Source: Marinomonas sp. SBI8L (GTDB taxonomy: Bacteria; Pseudomonadota; Gammaproteobacteria; Pseudomonadales; Marinomonadaceae). From it: DNA of 64,000 nt. Made by a program: the position numbers and the translations under genes. Of this stretch, positions 8,204 through 17,544 are shown piece after piece. The stretch covers positions 58,461-122,460 of the forward strand of contig NZ_JSEO01000016.1 of assembly GCF_001624705.1 (NCBI RefSeq), read 5' to 3'. Below the pieces are notes generated by a model. The model was given only the letters and a program-made list of their open reading frames with translations. It did no database searches and was not told where the DNA came from. Each line of letters starts with the position of its first letter. Position 1 is the first letter of the stretch.

Positions 8204-9769
8204 TTAAAAATGATTAATTGCTCTCTGCCTTCGCAAGATATTAATTAAATCTTTTTTCGGAACAGGTTTGTAAAAGTGAAAACCTTGAATACAGTTAATT
8301 CCTAAATTATTTAAGGTAGAAAGTTGTGCCGTATTTTCCACACCTTCAACAATAATTTTTGTTTTTAGGCTATTTGAAATTTGAATAATTGACTCAATTA
8401 ATGGGATGGCATAGCTTGATTCGTCTGATATATTTTTAACAAATACCTTGTCAATTTTTAAAACATGGAAAGGGAATTTACGGATAAAATCTAAACCAGA
8501 ATAACCTGTTCCAAAGTCATCAATTGCTACTTTTACACCTAGGTCTGAGAAGGTTTTAAGGTTTTCTTTGATAACCTCAAGTTCGGCTTCACTACATTCT
8601 GTGTTCTCAGTTATTTCAAACATAATTTGATTAAATAAGTGCCTATTATTTTTGAAGATAGCATTAACTCGCTCAATAAAGTCTTCTCTACAAATAACTT
8701 TTCGGCTGATATTGACACTGATATATTGGCTTTGAAATGTACTTTTGTGTGCCTTGAGTAGCCCTAGAGCTTCTTGTAAAACAAAGTAGGTTAAATCTTG
8801 TATTAACCCAGATCTCTCAGCCAATGGAATAAAAACATCTGGCGGAACATTGCCAAGTTGAGGGTCTTTCCATCGTAATAGGGATTCACAGCCAACTACC
8901 TTATAGCCAAAATGGCTGTGGCTCTGCTCGACAATTGGTTGGTAATTTATGTAGAGCTGCTGCTTATCAAGGGCGTTTGATAGGGAGAAGCCTAAGCTGC
9001 CTTGGGAGAGCTTTTTGTGTTTGTAGAATACGAGCAAACTGGTACTTACTCCTGCAACCAAAAAACCAAACCAAAGGTAGTTAAGCAGGAAGTTTAAATA
9101 ATAAGATAAGCCTAAATATGCCGTAATAGAAAAAGGATATCTGCTTGATTGGTAATAGTATTTTGCGAAAGGCCTATCATCTATATTTTGTGTTAATTCC
9201 CTATTAATCACTTCTAACTTGAAGCTTATATCGTAAGGACTTAGCTCTGTTTTTACCATATCAACTAGGTATTGTGGTGGTATCAAGCTACTTATGCCGC
9301 CAACTTCGGGTTTTGAGAATATTAGTAAAACTGATTTTTCACCCGTTATCGCCGTTTTTGTGTAGGAGAGTGTGGTGTTTACTGGGCTCTCATTGAGCCT
9401 TTTTCTGATACTTTTAAATAGGTTAAAAGAAACATCTCCTTGTGTTGTCGAGCAAAAGAAATGGTCTTGCTGATTAAAAATACCAGACTCTTTGACTATC
9501 TTTTCATTAAATACTTTCTGCCGGAACTCACGTATGAAAGAAGCACAACTACTTTGAGTGAATTTGGTATCTAAGAAAGGGGTAAAAGAGGTTTTGATAT
9601 TGCTTAATTCTGTCTCTAAGTAGTAAGCGGAACCTTGAGTGAGGTTTTTATAATGGAGAGAGGAAAAAGGCAACAAGATTGCCATTGATAAGACTAAACA
9701 AGATATAAAGAAAAATGAAACCTTGATGCCACTATCAATTTTGAATTTTAAAATGAAGTGCTTTTTCAT
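8204..9769 (-). CDS. EAL-domain cyclic-di-GMP phosphodiesterase with CSS-type periplasmic sensor
   Basis: The 521-residue protein has a membrane span at about 17-36, a periplasmic domain with paired cysteines (SSC at 73-75 and CST at 106-108, as in CSS-motif redox sensors), a second span at about 228-249, and an EAL domain. Catalytic-site residues are in place: E295 (ESLLRW), N354, E385/E388, D417-D418 (DDFGTGYSGL), K438 and E475. It should hydrolyse c-di-GMP in response to a periplasmic redox or disulfide cue, as known for this class. No GGDEF partner is adjacent. Confidence 0.88.
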   Translation of the reverse strand: MKKHFILKFKIDSGIKVSFFFISCLVLSMAILLPFSSLHYKNLTQGSAYYLETELSNIKTSFTPFLDTKFTQSSCASFIREFRQKVFNEKIVKESGIFNQQDHFFCSTTQGDVSFNLFKSIRKRLNESPVNTTLSYTKTAITGEKSVLLIFSKPEVGGISSLIPPQYLVDMVKTELSPYDISFKLEVINRELTQNIDDRPFAKYYYQSSRYPFSITAYLGLSYYLNFLLNYLWFGFLVAGVSTSLLVFYKHKKLSQGSLGFSLSNALDKQQLYINYQPIVEQSHSHFGYKVVGCESLLRWKDPQLGNVPPDVFIPLAERSGLIQDLTYFVLQEALGLLKAHKSTFQSQYISVNISRKVICREDFIERVNAIFKNNRHLFNQIMFEITENTECSEAELEVIKENLKTFSDLGVKVAIDDFGTGYSGLDFIRKFPFHVLKIDKVFVKNISDESSYAIPLIESIIQISNSLKTKIIVEGVENTAQLSTLNNLGINCIQGFHFYKPVPKKDLINILRRQRAINHF

Positions 9770-10150
9770 TACTGTGCCTTAAATTACATCACGACTTTTA
9801 TACTGAGCGGATTTTGTTTTTATTTGTATTAAGTAAAGTGTTAAAAAGTAAAATAACGTAAATAATTTAGCTGTTTTAAGTGCTCGATGTTTAAGGGTTC
9901 ATTTATAAGGTTGAAAGGATCATAAAATAATTGTTTGTGTGAGTATACGTTTTTTTTGCTGCATTTATTTTTGTCATCTTTTACTAAAAAGTGGCGTGAT
10001 TTGGTCTAACTAAATGAATAACTTTTGATATTAATACCTTAGTTTTTACCTAGCCTTTACCTTGTTTATGTTAATGGATAGCGTTCTCTGTTTGATTTAA
10101 ACTAGAGAATATTGGTGTTGTTTTAGAAAGCTGAATATTAGAGATCCTAG
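9770..10150. other. 381-bp AT-rich divergent intergenic region
   Basis: This lies between the divergent EAL and GNAT genes. It is AT-rich and presumably holds both promoters. I see no RNA gene, clear hairpin or small coding frame in it. Confidence 0.4.
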
Positions 10151-10564
10151 ATGAATATTGAAGTATTACAAAAGCCAGATAGTGACTTGATTGATTTCTT
10201 GGATAAGAAAATCAAAGAGATGAATTGGCAAAACTGGGAGGTGAGTGAAAGACTTCCTCTTGCTGTTCAAATTAAAGATGACTCTGGTGAGGTCGTCGCT
10301 GGGGCCGCAGCTCGTACTTTTGGTGATTGGCTATTATTGGATACCTTATGGGTCTCTGAAACATTAAGAGGCCAAGATGTCGGTAGTAAAATTCTAGCCA
10401 AAGTTGAAGAGGCGGGCAAAGCAAGAGGTTGTAAAAAGTGCTTTTTAGAAACACTGCATTTTCAGGCTAAACCTTTTTATGAGAGAAAGGGTTATCAGGT
10501 AGAATGGGTACAAGAAAACTATCCAAAAACGGGTTGTCAGTATTTTATGGTGAAACAGCTCTAA
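10151..10564 (+). CDS. GNAT family N-acetyltransferase
   Basis: The 137-residue protein carries the GNAT acetyl-CoA core: VAGAAARTFGDWLLLDTLWV (beta4), then LRGQDVGSKILAKVEEAGKARG (the R-x-x-G-x-G/A pyrophosphate loop and helix), then CLETLHFQAKPFYERKGYQ. Such enzymes acetylate small amines or proteins in the cytoplasm. A cupin gene follows 54 bp downstream of its stop, so the two may be co-transcribed. Acceptor unknown. Confidence 0.85.
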   Translation: MNIEVLQKPDSDLIDFLDKKIKEMNWQNWEVSERLPLAVQIKDDSGEVVAGAAARTFGDWLLLDTLWVSETLRGQDVGSKILAKVEEAGKARGCKKCFLETLHFQAKPFYERKGYQVEWVQENYPKTGCQYFMVKQL

Positions 10565-10618
10565 TGTTAGCTGGGGATGCTCAAACTTCCCTTTGTTTGG
10601 TTTTCGCTAGGAGATGTC

Positions 10619-10984
10619 ATGAGTAAGATTAATATTAGTGAAAAGTTCTCACTCTTTACGGATGAGTGGACACCCAAGGTACTTGCAGAATCAAATGGTC
10701 AATTAGTTAAAATTGCTAAAGGCAGTGGTGAGCTAGTTTGGCATAAACATGATAATGAAGACGAATTGTTTATCGTTTTTAAAGGGCAATTAACCTTACA
10801 GCTTAGAACTGAAAATATTGAGCTGGGTGCAGGGGAAATGTACGTGGTTCCAAAAGGTGTTGAGCACTGTCCGGTTGCGGCATCTGATACGCATTTTATG
10901 ATGATAGAGCCAACTAGTACCGCTCACACCGGTGAGCTAGAGACAGGTGTTACTGTTTCTCAAGATGCTCAAGAGTGGATTTAA
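10619..10984 (+). CDS. Cupin domain protein
   Basis: The ATG at 10619 follows TAGGAGATGTC and gives 121 residues (an upstream ATG at 10577 lacks a binding site). The single small beta-barrel has both cupin motifs: VWHKHDNEDELFIVFKG (H, H, E) and GEMYVVPKGVEHCP (H). Metal-binding positions look complete. The protein may be a sensor, isomerase or dioxygenase-like; the family does not tell. It probably forms an operon with the GNAT gene. Confidence 0.82.
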   Translation: MSKINISEKFSLFTDEWTPKVLAESNGQLVKIAKGSGELVWHKHDNEDELFIVFKGQLTLQLRTENIELGAGEMYVVPKGVEHCPVAASDTHFMMIEPTSTAHTGELETGVTVSQDAQEWI

Positions 10985-11073
10985 GCTCTTACTAACTTGG
11001 TATTTTTATCTAACTAAGCAGACAAACTAATCGTATCAATGTTTAAATCTCCCTACATACATTAAGACATAAA

Positions 11074-11517
11074 GTGATGAAAAAGAAACAAACAATCCAT
11101 CAGGCGGTTTTCCCGCTAAGTATTGATTTACAAATGAAGATGAATCCTAAGTTAGATGGCTTATCTGTTAGACCAACCTTAATGCAGCTTCGTGCTATGC
11201 GCCAGATTAGGATGACAGGACAGTCTACCTTGTTAGATATTTCTAACACCCTTAAGCGAGATAAAAGTCAAATTAAACGCTTGGTAGACGAACTGGATGA
11301 ATTGGGTTTAGTAAGGCGTGAACCAAATCCGAAAGACAAAAGAAGTAAATTATTATTTTTGACTCAAAAAGGCATAGAGTTTTTTGAATACGTTGAAAGG
11401 GTTGAAATGACCTTTTCTGAGCAGCTAATGGAGGGAATTTCAGATGAAGAGCTGGAAGTTTTCTTTAATGTGTCGAATCGATTGTTAACTAACTTACGTG
11501 AAAGTTCTGATGATTAG
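11074..11517 (+). CDS. MarR family transcriptional regulator
   Basis: The 147-residue protein has the MarR winged helix: LMQLRAMRQI, STLLDISNTLKRDKSQIKRLVDELDELGLVRREPNPKDKRSKLLFLTQKG. The recognition helix and the wing with the D-x-R/K-S sequence are clear. The binding-site match before the ATG is weak. It is convergent with two minus-strand genes (a membrane protein and an SRPBCC protein) and its target is not evident from position. Confidence 0.88.
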   Translation: MMKKKQTIHQAVFPLSIDLQMKMNPKLDGLSVRPTLMQLRAMRQIRMTGQSTLLDISNTLKRDKSQIKRLVDELDELGLVRREPNPKDKRSKLLFLTQKGIEFFEYVERVEMTFSEQLMEGISDEELEVFFNVSNRLLTNLRESSDD

Positions 11518-11540
11518 GCGAAGTTTTTACTTCGCCTTTT
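11516..11540 (+). terminator. Rho-independent terminator overlapping the marR-type stop codon
   Basis: AGGCGAAGT (11516-11524) pairs perfectly with ACTTCGCCT (11529-11537) around a T4 loop and runs into TTTTG. The left arm begins inside the TAG stop codon. Confidence 0.75.
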
Positions 11541-11589
11541 GATCACTGATCTAGAGTTAGGTTTTTTAAATACTTCCCTTCTTTGAATA

Positions 11590-11988
11590 TCAGTTTAGCT
11601 TTGCTTGTGTGATTTGTGCTTTTCTTAGGGTTTTGATGACCCAAGTCGCTAACAAAAATAGGCTAAAAGTAATGATTAGACCTCTTATCATGATTGGGTC
11701 ATAGGCTTCATTTAATAATGACACTACACGGGTGCTGCCATTAAGAAAAAAGTAAAGGCAGGCGGGTGCAATTAATAACCAGTTTTTAGATAAGATGCCA
11801 TAGGCAGTCACTAAAGCCATCATTAATAGCGGCGCACCCAGTGTCCTTATATTTGTCAGACCATAGTCTGAGGTTGGATTAAAGCCACTTGTGTCACCAA
11901 GTATCTGCGGAAAAAATGTTGCAGTTATTCCTGCAACCGAAAAAATGACAACAAATAAACACGCGATGATGTTAGCAAGACGAACCAT
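11590..11988 (-). CDS. Four-span membrane protein (DUF4345-like)
   Basis: The 132-residue protein has four hydrophobic spans: an N-terminal IIACLFVVIFSVAGI, then GAPLLMMALVTAYGIL, LLIAPACLYFFLNGSTRVVSLL and a C-terminal span, with the Arg-rich RGLIITFSL. This layout resembles DUF4345 family membrane proteins, but the match is from memory of the pattern only. AAAGG lies nine bases before the ATG. It is downstream of the SRPBCC gene on the same strand (53-bp gap), so they may be co-transcribed. Confidence 0.55.
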   Translation of the reverse strand: MVRLANIIACLFVVIFSVAGITATFFPQILGDTSGFNPTSDYGLTNIRTLGAPLLMMALVTAYGILSKNWLLIAPACLYFFLNGSTRVVSLLNEAYDPIMIRGLIITFSLFLLATWVIKTLRKAQITQAKLN

Positions 11989-12041
11989 AGTAAATAACCT
12001 TTAAATGTTGAGTTCTTTAACTCAATGTGAGTGTTGGTATG

Positions 12042-12539
12042 TTAAGCGCTTCTAGCGCTAAAAGTTCGACTGGAAACTTCCAAGTAATTTTTTAGGTCTT
12101 TCAAAACACCGGTAAAATTCTTAGATAAGCCTCTTCTCAAAATTGGATAAAGCAAGATCCCCAATACCGAAAGGGTGATGTTGGATTCCCAGCTCGCCCT
12201 GCATTGATCATCAGAAATAGCCTTAACTGACATAGTGACTATGTTTTTTTTGACAGGAAAAACTTTAGGTGCGTCTATGGGGATTGCATCAAATGAAAAG
12301 CGCATTTCTTCTTCTGAATAAGACAGTATTTTTTCTTTAGCCTTGAGGCCATTTGGATTATCCGTGAATTCGCAAACACGGCCAGGAATTGGCGCTGTTT
12401 GATTTTGAGAGAATTCATCCAAAGGGTAAGATTTTTTTACAAAGTCCATCCATAAATAAGCTTGATCGAACTCTTCTGCAATTAGGTGCCAAACATCCTG
12501 TGGACTGCGTTCTATCCTAATGGTTTTTTTTATCTTCAT
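12042..12539 (-). CDS. SRPBCC (polyketide cyclase-like) family protein
   Basis: The 165-residue protein begins MKIKKTIRIERSPQDVWHLIAEEFDQAYLW, the typical first strand and alpha helices of the START/SRPBCC fold, and ends with a long C-terminal helix (LSKNFTGVLKDLKNYLEV). The fold binds hydrophobic ligands in a central cavity. No ligand or reaction can be inferred. Start supported by GGATC seven bases upstream. Confidence 0.72.
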   Translation of the reverse strand: MKIKKTIRIERSPQDVWHLIAEEFDQAYLWMDFVKKSYPLDEFSQNQTAPIPGRVCEFTDNPNGLKAKEKILSYSEEEMRFSFDAIPIDAPKVFPVKKNIVTMSVKAISDDQCRASWESNITLSVLGILLYPILRRGLSKNFTGVLKDLKNYLEVSSRTFSARSA

Positions 12540-12812
12540 TTTTGATCCAGGTAAGAATTATTAATTTAGTAGATTTTTATCAGCTAATGTGATTTTAATT
12601 ATTTTTGTGGATAAATGTCAACTATATTGTTTTTTGCTATTTGACTTTAGAATGAATGAAGATAAGAAAACTACCTATAAATGGATTTGATAAGAAAATT
12701 CGCTTGATAAGGGCTAGTGTTAAAGAGGGATGACAAAAGAGGGTCAAACTTTGGCTCTTTGGGCTTGCGAAGGATTGTTTCTTACTCATAAGAATTTGTT
12801 GAGGAGATAAAA

Positions 12813-13160
12813 ATGAATTTTATTGATGGTTTTGTCGCTGCTGTGTCAACAGAAAATAAGGAAAAGTACATTGAGCATGCTAAGGATGCCGCATTACTTT
12901 TTAAGGAGTATGGTGCCTTGGGTATTGTTGAATGCTGGGGTGAAGATGTTCCAGAAGGGGAGAAGACATCTTTTCCTATGGCTGTTAAGTGTGAAGAGAA
13001 TGAAACTGTGGTGTTCTCTTGGGTTAATTGGCCTTCTAAAGCGGTTCGAGACAAGGGTTGGGAGGGCATGATGCAAGATGAGCGAATGAAAGAATTTATG
13101 ATGCCGTTCGATGGGAGTCGTCTCATCTATGGTGGTTTTCAAACCATAGTGGACGAGTAA
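12813..13160 (+). CDS. DUF1428 family protein
   Basis: The 115-residue protein matches the DUF1428 pattern: FIDGFVAAVSTENKEKYIEHAK, GALGIVECWGEDVPEGEKTSFP, VVFSWVNWPSKAVRDKGWEGMM and MPFDGSRLIYGGFQTI. The fold is a dimeric alpha/beta barrel, and the biological role is unknown. GAGGAGATAAAA precedes the ATG, a strong ribosome-binding site. It is a single-gene unit with a following hairpin. Confidence 0.9.
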   Translation: MNFIDGFVAAVSTENKEKYIEHAKDAALLFKEYGALGIVECWGEDVPEGEKTSFPMAVKCEENETVVFSWVNWPSKAVRDKGWEGMMQDERMKEFMMPFDGSRLIYGGFQTIVDE

Positions 13161-13184
13161 AAGTTCCTAGTTTAAAGAGCTATG

Positions 13185-13223
13185 AAAAGGGTTTATAAGG
13201 TTGAGCTTACTAACCCTTTTTTA
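13185..13223 (+). terminator. Hairpin terminator after DUF1428 gene
   Basis: AAAAGGGTT (13185-13193) pairs with AACCCTTTT (13212-13220) and the right arm runs into a T-rich tract. The A-rich left arm means it could also work for the opposite strand. Confidence 0.6.
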
Positions 13224-13361
13224 TCTTTTATTAGCTAAGGCTAAGCTTGTATAAGATGTTTTTTTACATTTGCCATAAGGAAGAGGGAATTAGGAGAAGT
13301 TTGAAATGTTTAGAACATTTATAATCGATCAAGTAATTTGCAAAAAAAGACTATTGATAGC

Positions 13362-14342
13362 CTAATTCTTATTATCCCATGCCAGCTTAACCTCTAAAAT
13401 TTGAGGGAGAATTTGTTGGAAAATATCAACTAACCTTGGATCAAATGCAGACCCTGCATTTTTAACAATCTCGTCTATGACATCTTCTACTGGCCAAGCA
13501 TCTTTATAAGGACGTTTCATACTTAAAGCATCAAAGACATCTGTAATGGCAACAATACGTCCTGACTCAGGAATGGCTTCACCTGCAAGGTTATTTGGAT
13601 AACCACTTCCATCCCATTTTTCATGATGAGATAAGGCTATCTCTGACGCTAAATGAATAAGTTTAGAGTCACTTTTATTTAAGATATCTGCGCCTATTTG
13701 AGTATGTTGTTTCATGATTACCCACTCTTCAGGTGTGAGTTTTCGCGGGGCTTTTAAAATTTCATCAGGAATACCTATTTTTCCTGTGTCATGCATGGGA
13801 GCGGCAAGTTCCATTAGCTCAGCCATTTCATCTGTCCAGCCTGCTGCAGATGCGAGTAATCTTGAGTATGCCGCCATTCGCCAAATGTGATCACCCGTAT
13901 CATTGTCATTATAATGACCTGCTTCACCTAGCATAAAGACAGCATCTTTTTGGACTTTTTCTAATTCATTTACTTTAACAAGGGATAAATGTGTTTGTAC
14001 TCTGCGTAGTACAATCGCACCAGAAATAGGCTTTTGAATATAGTCTACAGCCCCAACGTCGAAACCCTTGGCTTCATCTTCTGTATCGCTCATGGCTGAG
14101 ACAAAGATAACAGGAATAGCTTTAGTTAAAGGGTTACTCTTTAACTTTTCGCATACATCATAACCACTGATATCAGGCATCATGATGTCTAGTAAAATTA
14201 AGTCTGGTCGATGTTCTTGGGCTGCTGAAAGTGCTTTTATACCACAGTTAGCAAAAATGAGCTGAAACTTACCTTTAAGAACTTGTCTTAACAAATTAAG
14301 GTTATTAGGTTCGTCATCAACAATTAATATTTTTTTCAGCAT
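13362..14342 (-). CDS. Response regulator with HD-GYP c-di-GMP phosphodiesterase domain
   Basis: This 326-residue protein has an N-terminal receiver domain (residues 1-120, D9-D10, phospho-acceptor D52 in LLDIMMPD, K104) followed by HD-GYP. The HD-GYP signature is complete: H184-D185 in APMHDTGKIG, HTQIGADIL, HHEKWDGSGYP (239-249), and ITDVFDALS. The class degrades c-di-GMP when phosphorylated. Its ATG overlaps the stop of the hybrid kinase gene by one base (TAATG), so they form one two-component unit, with the kinase the likely phosphodonor. Confidence 0.93.
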   Translation of the reverse strand: MLKKILIVDDEPNNLNLLRQVLKGKFQLIFANCGIKALSAAQEHRPDLILLDIMMPDISGYDVCEKLKSNPLTKAIPVIFVSAMSDTEDEAKGFDVGAVDYIQKPISGAIVLRRVQTHLSLVKVNELEKVQKDAVFMLGEAGHYNDNDTGDHIWRMAAYSRLLASAAGWTDEMAELMELAAPMHDTGKIGIPDEILKAPRKLTPEEWVIMKQHTQIGADILNKSDSKLIHLASEIALSHHEKWDGSGYPNNLAGEAIPESGRIVAITDVFDALSMKRPYKDAWPVEDVIDEIVKNAGSAFDPRLVDIFQQILPQILEVKLAWDNKN

Positions 14343-17275
14343 TAGGCAAACTCCAACGTGATTCCTAGATTAATCGCAACTTCATGGGTTTTAAGTATTG
14401 CACCTTCAAAGTTAAATGCATCAACTTCCCTTTGAATATCTTGTAACTTTTTATGACCGATTGATTGAGTTAAGTTATCTAACAGAGGTTCTATAACATC
14501 AGGGTCCAATGTATTTAAAGCTGTAATTAATTCTAATAACAAAGGTCCCATAGCTTCTTTATCCAGCGTTTTAGGTTGATTGGCTTGATTGAGGTGGGAT
14601 AGGTTTAATTGGTTGATTGCACAACAAGCGTCATCAAGTACTTGTTTTAATGAGTCGAGTTTTAAAATTGCCTTATCACAGTCATTTGATTTTAGGTCCG
14701 CATCAATTTCAGTGATGATTTTTGCGACCTGACTAATATAGAGGTTTCCCGCTAAGCCTTTTAAAGCATGAGCGATGGCTTTCGCTGGTTGTAATTTATC
14801 TGTGTTTTGCCGTAATAATTGCTCTATTTGGATTGCATCATTGCTTCGTTCTTTGGCAAAGGTTATTAATGCTTTTGCATATACGTCGTTTGACCGCCAT
14901 ACCTCAATTGCTTTGGTGTAGTCTGCGATATTTCTTAAGGGTGAAAAATTGATATTGCTTTGCTGATAAAGTTCTATGTCTTGGGTGTCATTGATTTCGC
15001 CTAGTTCAGCGGGAACCATATTCTCCATCGCAGAAAATAAATGATTAAAGTTGATAGGTTTTGCCTCAACGGCATCCATGCCAGAATCTAGGCAATTCTG
15101 ATAGTCCTCATTCATTACACTCGCTGTTAAAGCAAGAATTTGAATATGTTGACCACTTCCAATTTCATTCTTTCTGATTTCACGGCTAGCTTCAAAACCG
15201 TCCATCACAGGCATCATCACATCCATTAAAATAATGTCATAATTGAATTTTTGAGTCGCTTCAACCGCTTCAAGCCCATTTTTTGCCCAATAAACACTGT
15301 GACCTTGGTGCTCAAGGCGGATGGTCACTAACTCTGCATTTGCGTCTATATCTTCTGTTAACAGTACTTTAAATTTACGCGGAGAGTTATACTCATCAAC
15401 TTCCACATTGTCACTTTCGTATAAACATTCTTGTTCCAACTCTTCTTCAGCTACTTCTAATTCACAAGTGAAATGAAACTCTGAACCTTCACCTAATTTA
15501 CTCTCAACCCAAATATCACCACCCATAATGTTAACAATTTGCTTACTAATGGTAGTACCAAGTCCCGTACCACCAAAGCAGCGAGTTGTTGACTCATCTG
15601 CTTGTACGAATGAATCAAATACATTTTTAACCTGCATTTCACTCATTCCAATGCCTGTATCTTGCACAATGAAATGTAACTTATCTTTTGCATCCCTTTT
15701 GACATAAAGGCGGATATGACCTTCTTGTGTGAATTTAATGGAATTACTCACTAAGTTTAAAATTACTTGCCTTAAACGGGTAGGGTCACCAAGATATTTG
15801 TGTGGCAGGTTCGCATCTATTTCTAATTTGATATCTAAGTTCTTTTCTTTCGCTTGTTGATCAACAGTCTGCAAGGTGAGTACAAGTGCATTTGGTAGAT
15901 GAAAGTAGGTTCTCTCCAATACAAACTTTCCGCTTTCTAATTTAGATATGTCGAGAATGTCATTGATAATAACTAACAGAGATTGAGCTGAATTAAGGAC
16001 TGTTCTTAAATGCTTGAGGCTATTTTCAGGTAGCGAATGCTTCAAAATTAGCATTTCGGTAAAACCAATAATTGAATTCATTGGGGTGCGAATTTCATGG
16101 CTCATATTCGCAAGAAATGCGGCTTTTGTGCGTGCGCCTGCTTCGGCTGAATCACGTGCTTGAATTAATTCTTCGGTCCTTTCTTTGACTGTTTGCTCAA
16201 GGTTAGCGCGATAATTGTCTAACTCTTTTTCATGTCGTTTATTCTCCGTAAGGTCGCTGACAATAACGACATACATAGCTTCCTCTGTTATATCCATTTT
16301 GCCTATTGCTAAATAAATGGGAAATCGACTGTTGTCTTGGCGTATCGCTTCAGCTTCATTTATCAGATTGCCATTTGATTTAATATTCGTATTGAGAAAA
16401 TAGTGATTCTCTTTACTCGTGCTATAGATTAGCGTGTCGATGTTTTTATTGATTATTTGATCTTCAGTTTTGCCAAAAAGAATTTCTGAAGCCTTGTTTA
16501 ACTGTTTAATAATGCCGTTTTCATCAGCAATAATGATACCGCTAGGAGAGGTTGAAAAAATGGCTCTGTTAAAGCTCGCCTCATGCTGAACATCAAAATA
16601 TAAAGTATTTAACTTGTCTGCCATTTCATTGAATGACTGAGCAGTTTTAGTTAATTCATCTTTTCCTGAGGAGACTATAACGCGATGATTTAAGTCACCT
16701 TTTGACAGTGCCTTAGACGCTTGTGCAAGTGCGGTTAATTGACGAGTGAGATACTTACCTAACACGAAAGAAAATAAAACAGTGACTGCGATTGATAGGA
16801 TTGAAATTATAACTAATACGTTTTGCGCTTCTGCCGCATCTTTTCTTGCAAAGTTTATGTCTAAGCCAAACTCTACTCTACCATAGGCCTTTTCTTGTTC
16901 GATTATCTCTGTAAAAGTGTCGAACACACCGTCACTTGCTTCTTCGATATTTTGATCTTGAACAAAAGGTTTGATCTGTTCATTTTCTCTTATTGCGGCG
17001 GCTAGTAAGTTAGTGTGATCATCAAATACTCTAATATATACCATGTCAGGATGTTTAATAATTTCATCTACATAGGTTTTAAGTGTTGCTAAATCGTATG
17101 AAAGAACACTGTCTTTCGCCATAGCTGAAAATAAGTTAGAGACAGTGTAAATACGTTTTTGAATCGCTTTTTCAGTTGAGCTTTGTAAAACAGACATACT
17201 CACTAAATACAGAATAGTGAACACTGTACTTTGGATTAGAATTAACCCTAGTATGGTTTTTAGGCGAAAAGACAT
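14342..17275 (-). CDS. Hybrid sensor histidine kinase (sensor-HAMP-PAS-HisKA-HATPase-REC-Hpt)
   Basis: The 977-residue inner-membrane kinase reads in order: a span at 7-29, a periplasmic sensor (about 30-150), a span at 152-172, HAMP (173-226), PAS (about 235-345), a coiled linker, HisKA with H393 in FLANMSHEIRTPMNS, HATPase with the N box (NLVSNSIKF) and G boxes, a receiver with D685 in IILMDVMMPVMDG, and a C-terminal Hpt with H836 in HALKGLAGNL. It should run a His-Asp-His relay to the co-encoded HD-GYP regulator, linking an external cue to c-di-GMP. The start has only a weak binding site. Confidence 0.93.
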   Translation of the reverse strand: MSFRLKTILGLILIQSTVFTILYLVSMSVLQSSTEKAIQKRIYTVSNLFSAMAKDSVLSYDLATLKTYVDEIIKHPDMVYIRVFDDHTNLLAAAIRENEQIKPFVQDQNIEEASDGVFDTFTEIIEQEKAYGRVEFGLDINFARKDAAEAQNVLVIISILSIAVTVLFSFVLGKYLTRQLTALAQASKALSKGDLNHRVIVSSGKDELTKTAQSFNEMADKLNTLYFDVQHEASFNRAIFSTSPSGIIIADENGIIKQLNKASEILFGKTEDQIINKNIDTLIYSTSKENHYFLNTNIKSNGNLINEAEAIRQDNSRFPIYLAIGKMDITEEAMYVVIVSDLTENKRHEKELDNYRANLEQTVKERTEELIQARDSAEAGARTKAAFLANMSHEIRTPMNSIIGFTEMLILKHSLPENSLKHLRTVLNSAQSLLVIINDILDISKLESGKFVLERTYFHLPNALVLTLQTVDQQAKEKNLDIKLEIDANLPHKYLGDPTRLRQVILNLVSNSIKFTQEGHIRLYVKRDAKDKLHFIVQDTGIGMSEMQVKNVFDSFVQADESTTRCFGGTGLGTTISKQIVNIMGGDIWVESKLGEGSEFHFTCELEVAEEELEQECLYESDNVEVDEYNSPRKFKVLLTEDIDANAELVTIRLEHQGHSVYWAKNGLEAVEATQKFNYDIILMDVMMPVMDGFEASREIRKNEIGSGQHIQILALTASVMNEDYQNCLDSGMDAVEAKPINFNHLFSAMENMVPAELGEINDTQDIELYQQSNINFSPLRNIADYTKAIEVWRSNDVYAKALITFAKERSNDAIQIEQLLRQNTDKLQPAKAIAHALKGLAGNLYISQVAKIITEIDADLKSNDCDKAILKLDSLKQVLDDACCAINQLNLSHLNQANQPKTLDKEAMGPLLLELITALNTLDPDVIEPLLDNLTQSIGHKKLQDIQREVDAFNFEGAILKTHEVAINLGITLEFA

Positions 17276-17544
17276 AATGAGTTTTTTCTGGCAGAGTTGG
17301 AGAATAAAAGTGAAGGGTAAAGGTCTAATTTAAGTTCTTTCTTTGTTAAAGTACCTAAAGCCTCAAATGCTTTGCATAAGCTAAATAATGCTTTATCTAG
17401 TTTTCTTGTTTGAATGAATATCTTAATGATTTGCCCCCAAAGTAAACCTAGTATTGTTCTTCTATAAAGACCTACCTGAATGAAAGTGCTCTGATAGGAT
17501 AGTCCAAAGGAGAAAAGGCAATGAAGCATGATTAACTCGTTCAT
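17260..17544 (-). CDS. Possible small protein overlapping the kinase start
   Basis: A 94-codon frame on the same strand overlaps the kinase start by 16 bp. The product is Leu/Phe/Lys-rich with no recognised motif, and no good ribosome-binding site precedes its ATG. Translational coupling to the kinase, whose own binding site is poor, would explain the overlap. A chance frame is equally possible. Confidence 0.25.
   Translation of the reverse strand: MNELIMLHCLFSFGLSYQSTFIQVGLYRRTILGLLWGQIIKIFIQTRKLDKALFSLCKAFEALGTLTKKELKLDLYPSLLFSNSARKNSLCLFA

Noticed and set aside
12782-13126. Minus-strand frame opposite the DUF1428 gene
   Set aside because: It is the shadow of a well-supported plus-strand gene, with no family pattern of its own.
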